Assembly: GCA_016764915.1 (NCBI GenBank)
Contig: JAESQY010000062.1
Span: 1-46,266, forward strand
Direction: 5' to 3'
Source: Aliivibrio sp.
Lineage (GTDB): Bacteria > Pseudomonadota > Gammaproteobacteria > Enterobacterales > Vibrionaceae
Length of the DNA stretch: 46,266 bases
Shown: positions 37,033-44,681 of the stretch, piece after piece
Position numbering within the stretch: the first letter of the stretch is position 1
Layout of the letters: every line of letters starts with the position of its first letter
Notes under the pieces: generated by a model
The model's input: only the letters and a program-made list of their open reading frames with translations
What the model was told of the DNA's origin: nothing
The model's database searches: none
Translations under genes and position numbers: made by a program

Positions 37033-38920
37033 TGGTCAACTCGCTTTTGGCAATAATGCACTACTGGATCACTCTGATTTTGTTCTTCAACCTAACGAAA
37101 GAGTCTGTTTAGTTGGACGCAATGGTGCGGGTAAATCGACCCTGATGAAAGTGATCTCTGGTGATGTCATCATGGATGATGGCAAGCTACAGATAATGAC
37201 AGACGTAAAAGTTTCTCGCTTAGAGCAAGATCCACCGAAAGATCAAGAAGGAACTGTTTTTGATTATGTTTCTGAAGGTTTAGCGGAAGCGGGTGAGTTG
37301 TTAAAAGAGTATCACCACTTGCTGGACCTTATGGCTGAAGACCCAAGTGAATCCAACATTAATAAACTTTCAGTGGTACAAGACAAGCTAGAGCACGCGA
37401 ACGCATGGCAGTTTGATACCAACATTCAAAATGTATTAGAAGCGCTTGCTCTCGACGGCAGCATGCTACTCTCTGATTTATCAGGTGGTTGGCAACGTAA
37501 AGCAGCACTTGCTCGTGCATTGGTTTGCGATCCTGATGTATTGTTACTCGATGAGCCAACCAACCATCTGGATGTGACGACAATTGAGTGGTTAGAGAAG
37601 TTTTTGAAAGATTTTCGTGGTTCAATCATTTTTATCTCTCACGACCGTGCGTTTATCACCTCTTTGTCGACTCGAATCATTGATTTAGATCGAGGCCAAC
37701 TGACCTCTTATCCTGGAGATTATCAAAATTATCTTGTGGAAAAAGAAGACGCATTGAGAGTGGAAGCGGACCAGAATGCTGAATTTGACCGTAAATTGGC
37801 GATCGAAGAGTCGTGGATACGTGAAGGTATCAAAGCACGAAGAACGCGTAATGAAGGCCGTGTTAGAGCGCTTAAACAACTGCGTGTGGAGCGATCTGAT
37901 CGTCGAGAAGTGGTCGGTAAAGTCAATCTACAAGTCGATACCAGCAACCGTTCAGGAAAGATCATTTTTGAAGCTAAGAATATGAGTTTCAAAATTGGTG
38001 ATGCCGTCATTGCTGATAATTTCAGTTTCAACATTATGCGCGGTGATCGCATCGCGTTTATTGGCGCCAACGGCTGTGGTAAAAGTACGCTGATCAAACT
38101 GTTACTTGATCAACTTCAACCTGATTCAGGAACACTGCACTGCGGAACTAAGTTAGAAGTCGCTTACTTTGATCAGTATCGTGAGAAGTTGGATCCAGAA
38201 AAAACAGTAATGGATAACCTGGCAGACGGTAAACAAGAGGTCACAGTCGGTGGTCGTACTCGTCATGCACTCGGTTATTTGCAAGATTTCTTATTCCCTC
38301 CACAACGTGCAAGAACGCCTGTTAAAGCGTTGTCTGGTGGTGAAAAGAACCGTCTTCTGTTGGCTAAATTGTTCCTTCGCACTAATAACTTACTGATCCT
38401 CGATGAACCGACCAATGATTTAGATATCGAAACATTGGAACTTTTAGAGGATTTGCTTGCCAACTATGAGGGTACTTTATTATTGGTCAGTCACGATCGT
38501 CAATTTGTTGATAATACGGTAACCAGCAGTTGGATTTTTGAAGGTGACGGCAAAATTGAAGAGTTTGTGGGTGGTTATCATGACGCTCAGAGACAACGCG
38601 CTAATGCAATGAGTCAACGCCAGCTCAATAAGAGTAGCAATACGCCTAAATCCAAATCGCAAGTACAGGAGCAGGCAAAAGCGGTTGAGGTTGCTAAGCC
38701 TAAGAAGCTTTCATACAAACTTCAACGTGAGCTAGAGACGCTACCTGATCAATTAGAACAGTTAGAAAATGAAATTGCTGAATTGCAAATGAAGGTTAAC
38801 GACCCATCTTTCTTCCAACAAGATTCATCAACCACTGAAGCGACTTTGGCGCGATTAACCGCAGCCGAATCTGAATTAGAAGTGGCTTTTGAGCGTTGGG
38901 AAGAACTGGACGCAATGTAA
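37010..38920 (+). CDS. uup: ABC-F ATPase Uup
   Basis: Uup is a cytoplasmic ABC-F protein with two ATPase cassettes and no membrane domain; the family acts on ribosomes or nucleic acid, and E. coli Uup affects transposon excision and ribosome assembly. The 636-residue protein has Walker A sites GRNGAGKST (about 36-44) and GANGCGKST (about 350-358), signatures LSGGWQRKAALA and LSGGEKNRLLLA, and Walker B VLLLDEPTNHLD and LLILDEPTNDLD. A linker lies between the cassettes, and the C-terminal coiled-coil domain (about 560-636) is the part that binds DNA in E. coli Uup. The ATG overlaps the upstream glutaredoxin-like gene; the DUF3466 gene follows after 12 bases. Confidence 0.96.
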   Translation: MALITINNGQLAFGNNALLDHSDFVLQPNERVCLVGRNGAGKSTLMKVISGDVIMDDGKLQIMTDVKVSRLEQDPPKDQEGTVFDYVSEGLAEAGELLKEYHHLLDLMAEDPSESNINKLSVVQDKLEHANAWQFDTNIQNVLEALALDGSMLLSDLSGGWQRKAALARALVCDPDVLLLDEPTNHLDVTTIEWLEKFLKDFRGSIIFISHDRAFITSLSTRIIDLDRGQLTSYPGDYQNYLVEKEDALRVEADQNAEFDRKLAIEESWIREGIKARRTRNEGRVRALKQLRVERSDRREVVGKVNLQVDTSNRSGKIIFEAKNMSFKIGDAVIADNFSFNIMRGDRIAFIGANGCGKSTLIKLLLDQLQPDSGTLHCGTKLEVAYFDQYREKLDPEKTVMDNLADGKQEVTVGGRTRHALGYLQDFLFPPQRARTPVKALSGGEKNRLLLAKLFLRTNNLLILDEPTNDLDIETLELLEDLLANYEGTLLLVSHDRQFVDNTVTSSWIFEGDGKIEEFVGGYHDAQRQRANAMSQRQLNKSSNTPKSKSQVQEQAKAVEVAKPKKLSYKLQRELETLPDQLEQLENEIAELQMKVNDPSFFQQDSSTTEATLARLTAAESELEVAFERWEELDAM

Positions 38921-38932
38921 ATAGGATATTTA

Positions 38933-40654
38933 ATGAGTTGTAATAGTTTTCGCCTATCAGCCCTTGCGCTGCTAGTGCTTAGTTCAGTACCTGCGAGTGC
39001 TGCGTTGTATGATGTTGTAAAAGTAACAGGGCCATCTGGCACTGAGCAGTATGGTAGTGCGATACAACCATCAGGTGCAGATGGAAGTTGTTTCACCACC
39101 GCCTGTTCTACAGTTACCTATAAGTTAGCGGGTGATAGCCGCAATATTGTCGAAGGTAACTCCTATCGTGAAGAGGTACCTTTTGCCATCGATAATGGTT
39201 TTAACTATGTGGATGGTGGCAGTGATCTCGATGATATTGATAACTATTGTGACAATGAATTAGGGTATTCGACCTGTAACTATTGGGCCGCAGATAGATG
39301 GGGCGACTGGTTCAATGAGTACGACCTTAACTTCTCAACCAATGCAACTAGTTTTCTAGAAACGACTCAAGCCGGAATTGTTACTGATTCTTTGAACAGT
39401 GTGGTTAATGCAATTGATTCTTCAGGCACTAAGGTTATTGGAAATACCAGTATAGTAAACTCAGGTAGTCGTGTTAAAGAGACACGAAATCGAGCGTTCA
39501 TAAATACGACAGTATTAGCAACAGTTGGAGGTGTCGATGCTCGAGGTCAAACCCGAGCATGGGGTATAAGTCAAGATGATACATTGATAGTTGGTAGTGC
39601 ATCTACTGCATTTGCTTATGATTATACGGGATGTACACCTGGTTCCACTACACCGCATTGCCAAAACTCACAATTTGCTTCTAAAGCGGCAATTTGGAGC
39701 AGTGGCGGTAGCGTATTAACAACCATTAAGTGGGGCGATGGTCTTACTGCACCTAATCATGATGAAGTTGCTTTACAAGGGAGTGCTAGAGCAATTGTAG
39801 AAAATGGAGGCATCCTTTATGCAGTGGGTTTTAATACGTATGCAGATAGCAGCAATCGCTTAATGGATGCGACTGTTTTTGTTAGTAACAATAGTAACCC
39901 TGTTGGTGCTACTTGGACTTTAAAGCCTATAAGTGGTGCTCGAGTTAATAATGGCAGTTATGTACATTCAAACTCAGTGGCTACTGATATAAATAACAAC
40001 TTGCTTGTGATTGGTACCGCAAAACGTTCGGGTAATCTCCCTTTAAATGGTTCGGCAAATAATCGATTATTTGTTGCTGATGCGAGTCAGATTTTGATCA
40101 ATGCAAGCTACCTTTCTGGTGGTATTTTCTTTAATAATGCCGGAGGAACAATGGCTGCGGTCAATAACTTTAACGAGATTGTTGGCCAAGTCGATGTTGA
40201 AAACCACCGTGAGTTTGATGGTAAAGAGCGTCGTAAGCGTGGTTTTATCAATCCATATTATTTTGCCACTGGTGATGTTCCAACCAGACGAAATATTTTT
40301 CAAAATAAAGCATGGCTATTGGATGATCTGACTAATGATGGAGCGAGTTCGTCAGTAAACAACCAATTCCGAATTTACGATGCTACTGACATTAATGATG
40401 CGGGTGTCATCTCTGGTACGGCGTTCTACTGTGCCGGTGGTTATGATTCAACTGCTCACGATGCTTATTGTGGTGGCGGTAATACTCAAGAGAAAATTGT
40501 TGCAGTTAAATTGATCCCAATCAATGGTGCTACAAGTGCCAACATTTCTACTCGTGGTTATACAGATAAGAGCGTAGAGCGACAAGGTGCTGGTATCGGC
40601 TTGTTTGCACTCGGTTTCTTGGCATTAGTGGGCTTTCGTCGTAAGTTCCATTAG
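38933..40654 (+). CDS. Secreted DUF3466 family protein with sorting-type C-terminus
   Basis: The 573-residue product starts with a signal peptide (LSALALLVLSSVPASA, cleavage near residue 24) and ends with a hydrophobic helix followed by a basic cluster (GAGIGLFALGFLALVGFRRK), the layout of GlyGly-CTERM/PEP-CTERM-like sorting tails. The body is rich in Asn, Ser, Gly and beta structure, with recurring units such as DINDAGVISGTAFY and NFNEIVGQVDV that resemble the extracellular HAF-repeat type. Function is unknown. It is 12 bases after uup and ends at a terminator, so it is probably cotranscribed with uup. Confidence 0.85.
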   Translation: MSCNSFRLSALALLVLSSVPASAALYDVVKVTGPSGTEQYGSAIQPSGADGSCFTTACSTVTYKLAGDSRNIVEGNSYREEVPFAIDNGFNYVDGGSDLDDIDNYCDNELGYSTCNYWAADRWGDWFNEYDLNFSTNATSFLETTQAGIVTDSLNSVVNAIDSSGTKVIGNTSIVNSGSRVKETRNRAFINTTVLATVGGVDARGQTRAWGISQDDTLIVGSASTAFAYDYTGCTPGSTTPHCQNSQFASKAAIWSSGGSVLTTIKWGDGLTAPNHDEVALQGSARAIVENGGILYAVGFNTYADSSNRLMDATVFVSNNSNPVGATWTLKPISGARVNNGSYVHSNSVATDINNNLLVIGTAKRSGNLPLNGSANNRLFVADASQILINASYLSGGIFFNNAGGTMAAVNNFNEIVGQVDVENHREFDGKERRKRGFINPYYFATGDVPTRRNIFQNKAWLLDDLTNDGASSSVNNQFRIYDATDINDAGVISGTAFYCAGGYDSTAHDAYCGGGNTQEKIVAVKLIPINGATSANISTRGYTDKSVERQGAGIGLFALGFLALVGFRRKFH

Positions 40655-40669
40655 ATTCTCAATTTTAAT

Positions 40670-40705
40670 CCCTTGATCACATTTTGTGTTCAAGGGCTTT
40701 TTTTT
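40670..40705 (+). terminator. Rho-independent terminator after the DUF3466 gene
   Basis: CCCTTGA...TCAAGGG form a stem, extended by CAC/GTG, and are followed by a run of eight T, 15 bases after the stop. Confidence 0.88.
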
Positions 40706-40874
40706 GCTTGAATATATGAAAAAAGTGGACGATTCTTAAAGAGAAGTTAAGAGTCACTACAAAAAGTATGTTATTCAAATGGAGAGAAATTAGGTGTATT
40801 GGCAAAACTTCGTGACGTAGCAACAGTAGTAAATTGTGAAGGGATACCTTCTTCGTATATGAGGACTGAACACT

Positions 40875-41048
40875 ATGAAGAGACAAAAACGCGATCGTTT
40901 GGAAAGAGCACAATCTAAAGGTTATCAGGCGGGAATAAATGGACGCTCATCAGAAGCCTGTCCCTATCAAATGACCGACACCCGATCATACTGGTTAGGT
41001 GGTTGGCGAGATGCTCGTGATGAAAAACAATCCGGTTTGTATAAATAG
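40875..41048 (+). CDS. rmf: Ribosome modulation factor
   Basis: This short gene encodes a 57-residue basic protein, MKRQKRDRLERAQSKGYQAG at the start, followed by RSSEACPYQ and YWLGGWRDAR, which is the complete RMF family sequence. RMF dimerises 70S ribosomes into inactive 100S particles in stationary phase. AGGACTG near position 40863 may serve as the ribosome-binding site. It lies between the DUF3466 gene and fabA, as in E. coli where rmf precedes fabA on the other strand. Growth-phase and ppGpp control are known in E. coli; no promoter is clear here. Confidence 0.95.
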   Translation: MKRQKRDRLERAQSKGYQAGINGRSSEACPYQMTDTRSYWLGGWRDARDEKQSGLYK

Positions 41049-41065
41049 CCAATAACACTATATTT

Positions 41066-41087
41066 AAGCCCCGATATAAAGGGGCTT
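41066..41087 (+). terminator. Hairpin after rmf without a U tract
   Basis: AAGCCCC and GGGGCTT pair around an 8-base loop, 18 bases after the rmf stop. It lacks a T run, so it may stabilise the rmf 3' end rather than terminate; the stronger hairpin at 41131 lies beyond it. Confidence 0.5.
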
Positions 41088-41110
41088 ATAATGGACGGCC
41101 TAATGCACTA

Positions 41111-41148
41111 TAACTAAATTGCAGTAAACAAAATAAAACCAATCTAGT
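41111..41148 (+). repeat. Intergenic repeat copy B
   Basis: TAACTAAATTGCAGTAA, then ACAAAA, then TAAAACCAATCTAGT. It overlaps the left arm of the rmf-fabA terminator. The 13-mer GCACTATAACTAA at its 5' edge (41105-41117) recurs at 44486-44498 downstream of the DUF3634 gene. Confidence 0.5.
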
Positions 41149-41166
41149 GGGATTGGTTTTATTTTT
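41131..41166. terminator. Bidirectional terminator between rmf and fabA
   Basis: A perfect 14-bp stem (AAATAAAACCAATC / GATTGGTTTTATTT) with a TAGTGG loop is flanked by A-rich sequence on the left and T-rich sequence on the right. It should terminate both rmf (plus) and fabA (minus). Confidence 0.88.
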
Positions 41167-41186
41167 AGATAAATAGCTGAGCTGGT

Positions 41187-41705
41187 TTAGAACTTAGAAG
41201 TATCTGTAAACAGGCCTACTTTAAGATCTTTAGCAACGTAAATGACTTTACCGTCAACCAAGACACGGCCGTTAGCAAGACCCATAACCAGTCTACGATT
41301 AACAACACGCTTAAGTTCAATTTCGTAAGTTACTTTTTTAGCTGTTGGCAGAACTTGACCTGTGAATTTCACTTCACCAACACCAAGTGCTCGACCTTTA
41401 CCTTTACCGCCAATCCAACCAAGGTAAAACCCAACTAATTGCCACATTGCATCGAGACCAAGGCAGCCTGGCATTACAGGGTCACCTGGGAAGTGACAGT
41501 CAAAAAACCATAAATCCGGCGTGATATCTAACTCTGCAATAATTAGACCTTTTTCAAACTCGCCACCATCATCAGTGATACTAACAATGCGATCCATCAT
41601 CAACATGTTTGGTGCAGGAAGAAGAGGGCCATCTTCGCCGAATACATCGCCTTGACTGGCTGAAAGTAAATCTTCACGTGTATAAGAATTTGGTTTATCT
41701 GACAT
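41187..41705 (-). CDS. fabA: 3-hydroxydecanoyl-ACP dehydratase/isomerase
   Basis: FabA dehydrates 3-hydroxydecanoyl-ACP and isomerises trans-2- to cis-3-decenoyl-ACP, the branch point for unsaturated fatty acids. The 172-residue hot-dog-fold protein matches E. coli. The catalytic pair is His71 in [14 protein letters not shown] and Asp85 in [19 protein letters not shown] ribosome-binding site lies about 8 bases before the ATG. A well-formed promoter with a FabR-like operator in its spacer is directly upstream (41735-41763), so it does not depend on the ycbZ transcript. Confidence 0.97.
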   Translation of the reverse strand: MSDKPNSYTREDLLSASQGDVFGEDGPLLPAPNMLMMDRIVSITDDGGEFEKGLIIAELDITPDLWFFDCHFPGDPVMPGCLGLDAMWQLVGFYLGWIGGKGKGRALGVGEVKFTGQVLPTAKKVTYEIELKRVVNRRLVMGLANGRVLVDGKVIYVAKDLKVGLFTDTSKF

Positions 41706-41734
41706 TAAAGCTGCTCCTGATATTTGATAAGGCT

Positions 41735-41763
41735 ATTCTAGCGAACAGGTGTAAGCTAAGCAA
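41735..41763 (-). promoter_or_regulatory. fabA promoter with FabR-like operator
   Basis: Reading the minus strand, TTGCTT (41763-41758) and TAGAAT (41740-41735) are separated by exactly 17 bases, ending 30 bases before the fabA ATG. The overlapping sequence AGCTTACACCTGTTCGCT (41757-41740) matches the known FabR operator consensus AGCGTACA-NN-TGTTCGCT at 15 of 16 defined positions. FabR represses fabA and fabB in E. coli in response to the acyl-thioester pool. Its use here is inference from sequence match and position. Confidence 0.75.
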
Positions 41764-41768
41764 GCGTA

Positions 41769-43421
41769 CTAGTGCTGGACAAACCAGTTTCTCACTCTAC
41801 GTAACCAACTAAAAGAGCAATGCTCAGAGTGTTCATAATCATGAATCCGCTGGTTGATGAGGTTTAGAAGTGACTCTTTCTCTTCAGCGTGCAGTGGTAA
41901 AGAGGTCAGTTTCTCTAATGCCGTACAGGCATCTGACACTGGCCAAATGTGGAATTGATTATTATTAATAGCAGTAATCACATCATCGTTCAGAACGAGG
42001 TGAGATAGGTTGGCGCTAGGGATGATAACGCCTTGTTTTCCTGTTAAGCCTTGATGCCTACATACATTGTAAAAGCCTTCAATTTTTTCATTTACGCCAC
42101 CGATAGCTTGAACTTGACCAAATTGATCAACGGCACCAGTAATCGCGATTTGCTGATCAATCGCTTTTTCGGCTAGTGCACTGATCAAACAGCACAACTC
42201 AGCGAGTGAGGCACTGTCACCATCGATTTCGCAGTAGGATTGTTCAAACACCATAGAGGCTGAATAGGGTAATGCTTCATGAAGTTGCAGTGAATTCATC
42301 ACAAACGCCTGCATGATCATCATTCCTTTGGCGTGAATGTTTCCGCCTAACTCCGCTTTTCTTTCAACATCGGAAACTTCGCCATCGCCAAAGTGAATCA
42401 CACAAGAGAGACGTGCTGGTTCGCCATATCCGCGTGGATGACCAGGGACTTCCAATACCGTTAATGCATTAATTTGACCAATTCGTTCGCCCTGAGTTTC
42501 AATGAGAACTTGCCCATTATAAATGTCACCAATGGCCCGCTCAGGTAGATAGCTTTCACGGTAAAGTTTTGCAGAACCCGCAGATTTAATCATTTGCGCT
42601 GTGATCAATGAGGTTTGCGAATCGATAGAAGATTCTGCAAGTAGAGTGCGATGCCAGATTGGGCATAGAGAGAGTCGAGTTTGGTCTTCATACTCACGTG
42701 CACTTGCGATTAGAAGCTGAATAATTGCATCTGCATCTTGAAGAGCGGGTAAGTTAGCATGAGCAAGCAGGCTTTTGATATAACCTATATAAAGAGGAAG
42801 CGATTGATTATTAAGCTCTGCTTCTAGTTCAAATTCGCTGAATAGTGACATGCCTGTACGAAAATCAGGCTCAAGTTGGTCAAGGTCGCCTAATAAAGAA
42901 CGATCACCAACCAACACTAGGTTAAGATTTACTTTAGCAGCGTTAGGTAAATTACAACTGCGCTTTGGATCGCTTGGCTGCCAAGTCGCTTCACCACTCA
43001 AGAGTGCTGTTTTTAGCCTGAACCAAATGGCAGGATTGGCCAAAAGGGTGGTCACACTGAGGATCAAGAATCCGTCATCAGCGGTATGTATTGCGCCCGG
43101 TTGTATAATACTGCCACCATCATCAGATTGGTGTACACAACCAAAAAGCTCTCTTTCTGATAATGTTTCAATTTGTACGACAGAAGAAGTGGTAAAATCA
43201 CTAATCCAATCTTTAATTATTTGACGGTACACAAAATTATCAGGTGCATTTACCTGTAGAATCTTTACTTGTGATTTGAGTAAGCAGAAACGTTTTATAG
43301 CATCAATCAATCTTGGTTGAAGTTTACTTAAATTGTTGCTTTCTATTTGGTCAAATTGCTCGAATATGGGATTAAAATCATCATATTGAGGAAGTAAAAG
43401 TATCTGATTTTGTTGATGCAT
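41769..43421 (-). CDS. ycbZ: Lon-like protease YcbZ
   Basis: The 550-residue protein has a C-terminal Lon-type (S16) Ser-Lys protease domain: Ser403 in EIDGDSASLAEL and Lys446 in GGVNEKIEGF, with the preceding TVLEVPGHPRGYGEPARLS strand region. The N-terminal half lacks Walker A and B motifs, as in E. coli YcbZ, where the AAA-like region is degenerate. Proteolysis is therefore likely ATP-independent, or ATP-driven only through a partner. It lies between fabA and the divergent matP, as in E. coli. Confidence 0.9.
   Translation of the reverse strand: MHQQNQILLLPQYDDFNPIFEQFDQIESNNLSKLQPRLIDAIKRFCLLKSQVKILQVNAPDNFVYRQIIKDWISDFTTSSVVQIETLSERELFGCVHQSDDGGSIIQPGAIHTADDGFLILSVTTLLANPAIWFRLKTALLSGEATWQPSDPKRSCNLPNAAKVNLNLVLVGDRSLLGDLDQLEPDFRTGMSLFSEFELEAELNNQSLPLYIGYIKSLLAHANLPALQDADAIIQLLIASAREYEDQTRLSLCPIWHRTLLAESSIDSQTSLITAQMIKSAGSAKLYRESYLPERAIGDIYNGQVLIETQGERIGQINALTVLEVPGHPRGYGEPARLSCVIHFGDGEVSDVERKAELGGNIHAKGMMIMQAFVMNSLQLHEALPYSASMVFEQSYCEIDGDSASLAELCCLISALAEKAIDQQIAITGAVDQFGQVQAIGGVNEKIEGFYNVCRHQGLTGKQGVIIPSANLSHLVLNDDVITAINNNQFHIWPVSDACTALEKLTSLPLHAEEKESLLNLINQRIHDYEHSEHCSFSWLRRVRNWFVQH
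41773..41789 (-). promoter_or_regulatory. FadR-like site upstream of fabA
   Basis: On the minus strand, AACTGGTTTGTCCAGCA has the dyad CTGG-N5-CCAG spacing of FadR operators. It overlaps the last codons of ycbZ and lies just upstream of the fabA -35 box, centred near -53. FadR activates fabA in E. coli from about -40, so the spacing is not identical and the call is tentative. Confidence 0.45.
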
Positions 43422-43647
43422 CGTACCGCGCTACATTAATCATTAAAAGGCTCCGCAGTATATCGGAATCATCAAAGACAAAATAGCAGCTCAGACATAA
43501 AATTGTGTTTATGGATCAAAAAAACAGCTGATTGGTTAAAATTATCAATATCAGTCAAACAGTGAAGGATCCAGTTGAGATAAAACCGAATAGGAGTTAC
43601 ATTGTCACTCTTATTTGTTTTTTCATTTAGTTTATAAAGAAGGGATT
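43422..43647. promoter_or_regulatory. ycbZ-matP divergent intergenic region
   Basis: These 226 bases hold the promoters of divergent ycbZ and matP. An upstream in-frame TTG at 43615 was not taken as the matP start. I see no hairpin terminator, and no matS-like GTGAC...GTCAC palindrome in this interval. Confidence 0.4.
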
Positions 43648-44109
43648 ATGAAATACCAACAATTAGAGAATCTTGAAGCCGGTTGGAAATGGACTTACCT
43701 CATATCAAAATCACGATCTGGTATTTCAACCACTCGATATATAGATAGCAGCGAACAAAGCCTAGCCCTTGAGCAATTAATTGAAATGGAGCACGAGCCA
43801 ACGGCTGTTATTGAGTGGATTGAAGAGCACATCTCTCCTGAGTTGGAAAACAAATTAAAGCAAGCAATAAGAGCAAAGCGCAAGAGACACTTTGATGCAG
43901 AGCAAGAGCATACTAAAAAGAAATCAATTGATCTCGATTTTGCAGTGTGGAAAAAATTATCTATTCGTGCAAAAGAGTTAGACTCTACGCTGTCTGACAC
44001 TATTGAATATCTGCTTAGTGAAGCTTCGCGTACTGAAACATCAAGTAAACGTGTTAATACGTTAAAAAAAGACTTACAGAGCTTACTATTAGTCGATTTA
44101 GCAAAGTAG
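43648..44109 (+). CDS. matP: Macrodomain Ter protein MatP
   Basis: MatP binds matS sites and organises the replication-terminus macrodomain, linking it to the divisome through ZapB. The 153-residue product starts MKYQQLENLEAGWKWTYL, identical in layout to E. coli MatP (150), with the basic RAKRKRHFDAEQEHTKKKSI segment (about 83-102) and the ribbon-helix-helix region IDLDFAVWKKLSIRAKELDS, then a C-terminal coiled coil. I take the ATG at 43648, preceded by GAAGGG, rather than the frame's upstream TTG. Its presence suggests this segment may be in the terminus half of the chromosome. Confidence 0.95.
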   Translation: MKYQQLENLEAGWKWTYLISKSRSGISTTRYIDSSEQSLALEQLIEMEHEPTAVIEWIEEHISPELENKLKQAIRAKRKRHFDAEQEHTKKKSIDLDFAVWKKLSIRAKELDSTLSDTIEYLLSEASRTETSSKRVNTLKKDLQSLLLVDLAK

Positions 44110-44123
44110 AGTGAGGGATTTCA

Positions 44124-44441
44124 ATGGTATACGTACTAATAATTGCAGCAGCATTAATTTTCTGGCTTGTTATTTATGATAGACCAGTGGCAAAAATCGA
44201 GTTTAAAAATGGTGAGTTGAAAGCACATAAAGGCAAGATCACTCCTCAGTTTAAGCACGATTGCTGTGAAATTGCTAAAAAGAGCGCATTAAGTGGCACG
44301 GTTAAAGTCTATGTGACTCGCAGTTCGACTAAATTGGTATTCAGTAAAACTATTCCTAACAAAATTCAGCAACGTATCCGTAATGTATACCCACATGAAG
44401 TAAAATCGACACCTTCTAAACGTAAAGCCAAAAGAAAATAG
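44124..44441 (+). CDS. DUF3634 family single-TM protein
   Basis: The 105-residue protein has one N-terminal membrane segment (residues 2-18, VYVLIIAAALIFWLVIY) followed by a cytoplasmic basic domain (VAKIEFKNGELKAHKGKI, CCEIAKKSALSGTVKVYVTR) and a Lys/Arg-rich tail (SKRKAKRK). This matches the DUF3634 family found in Vibrio and relatives. Function is unknown. It starts 14 bases after matP, so cotranscription is likely. Confidence 0.82.
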   Translation: MVYVLIIAAALIFWLVIYDRPVAKIEFKNGELKAHKGKITPQFKHDCCEIAKKSALSGTVKVYVTRSSTKLVFSKTIPNKIQQRIRNVYPHEVKSTPSKRKAKRK

Positions 44442-44681
44442 TGAACAAATACACATGTAGGATTATTGTTCACTACCATTCAGACGCACTATAACTAATT
44501 TTTTAAAAGAGGGCCTCCAACTCGGTCATACCTAATGGTTCGTTACAATGTAGCTTTTCATGTGCATTCTTTTTCTTGAAAAGAATAATGACTTCTAATT
44601 ACCCAAACGGTATGTTGCACCATTAGCCGTGACTGGCTAATGAGTTCGACTTTTCAACCATCTCCAAATTAGGAATTACTA
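44442..44681. other. Intergenic region before the exported amidohydrolase
   Basis: This 240-base stretch contains no supported gene. It carries the 13-mer GCACTATAACTAA (44486-44498) shared with the rmf-fabA gap, and ends in AATTAGGAATTACT, whose TAGGA lies 8-10 bases before the amidohydrolase ATG and probably serves as its ribosome-binding site. No clear promoter hexamers or hairpin terminator were found. Confidence 0.4.
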
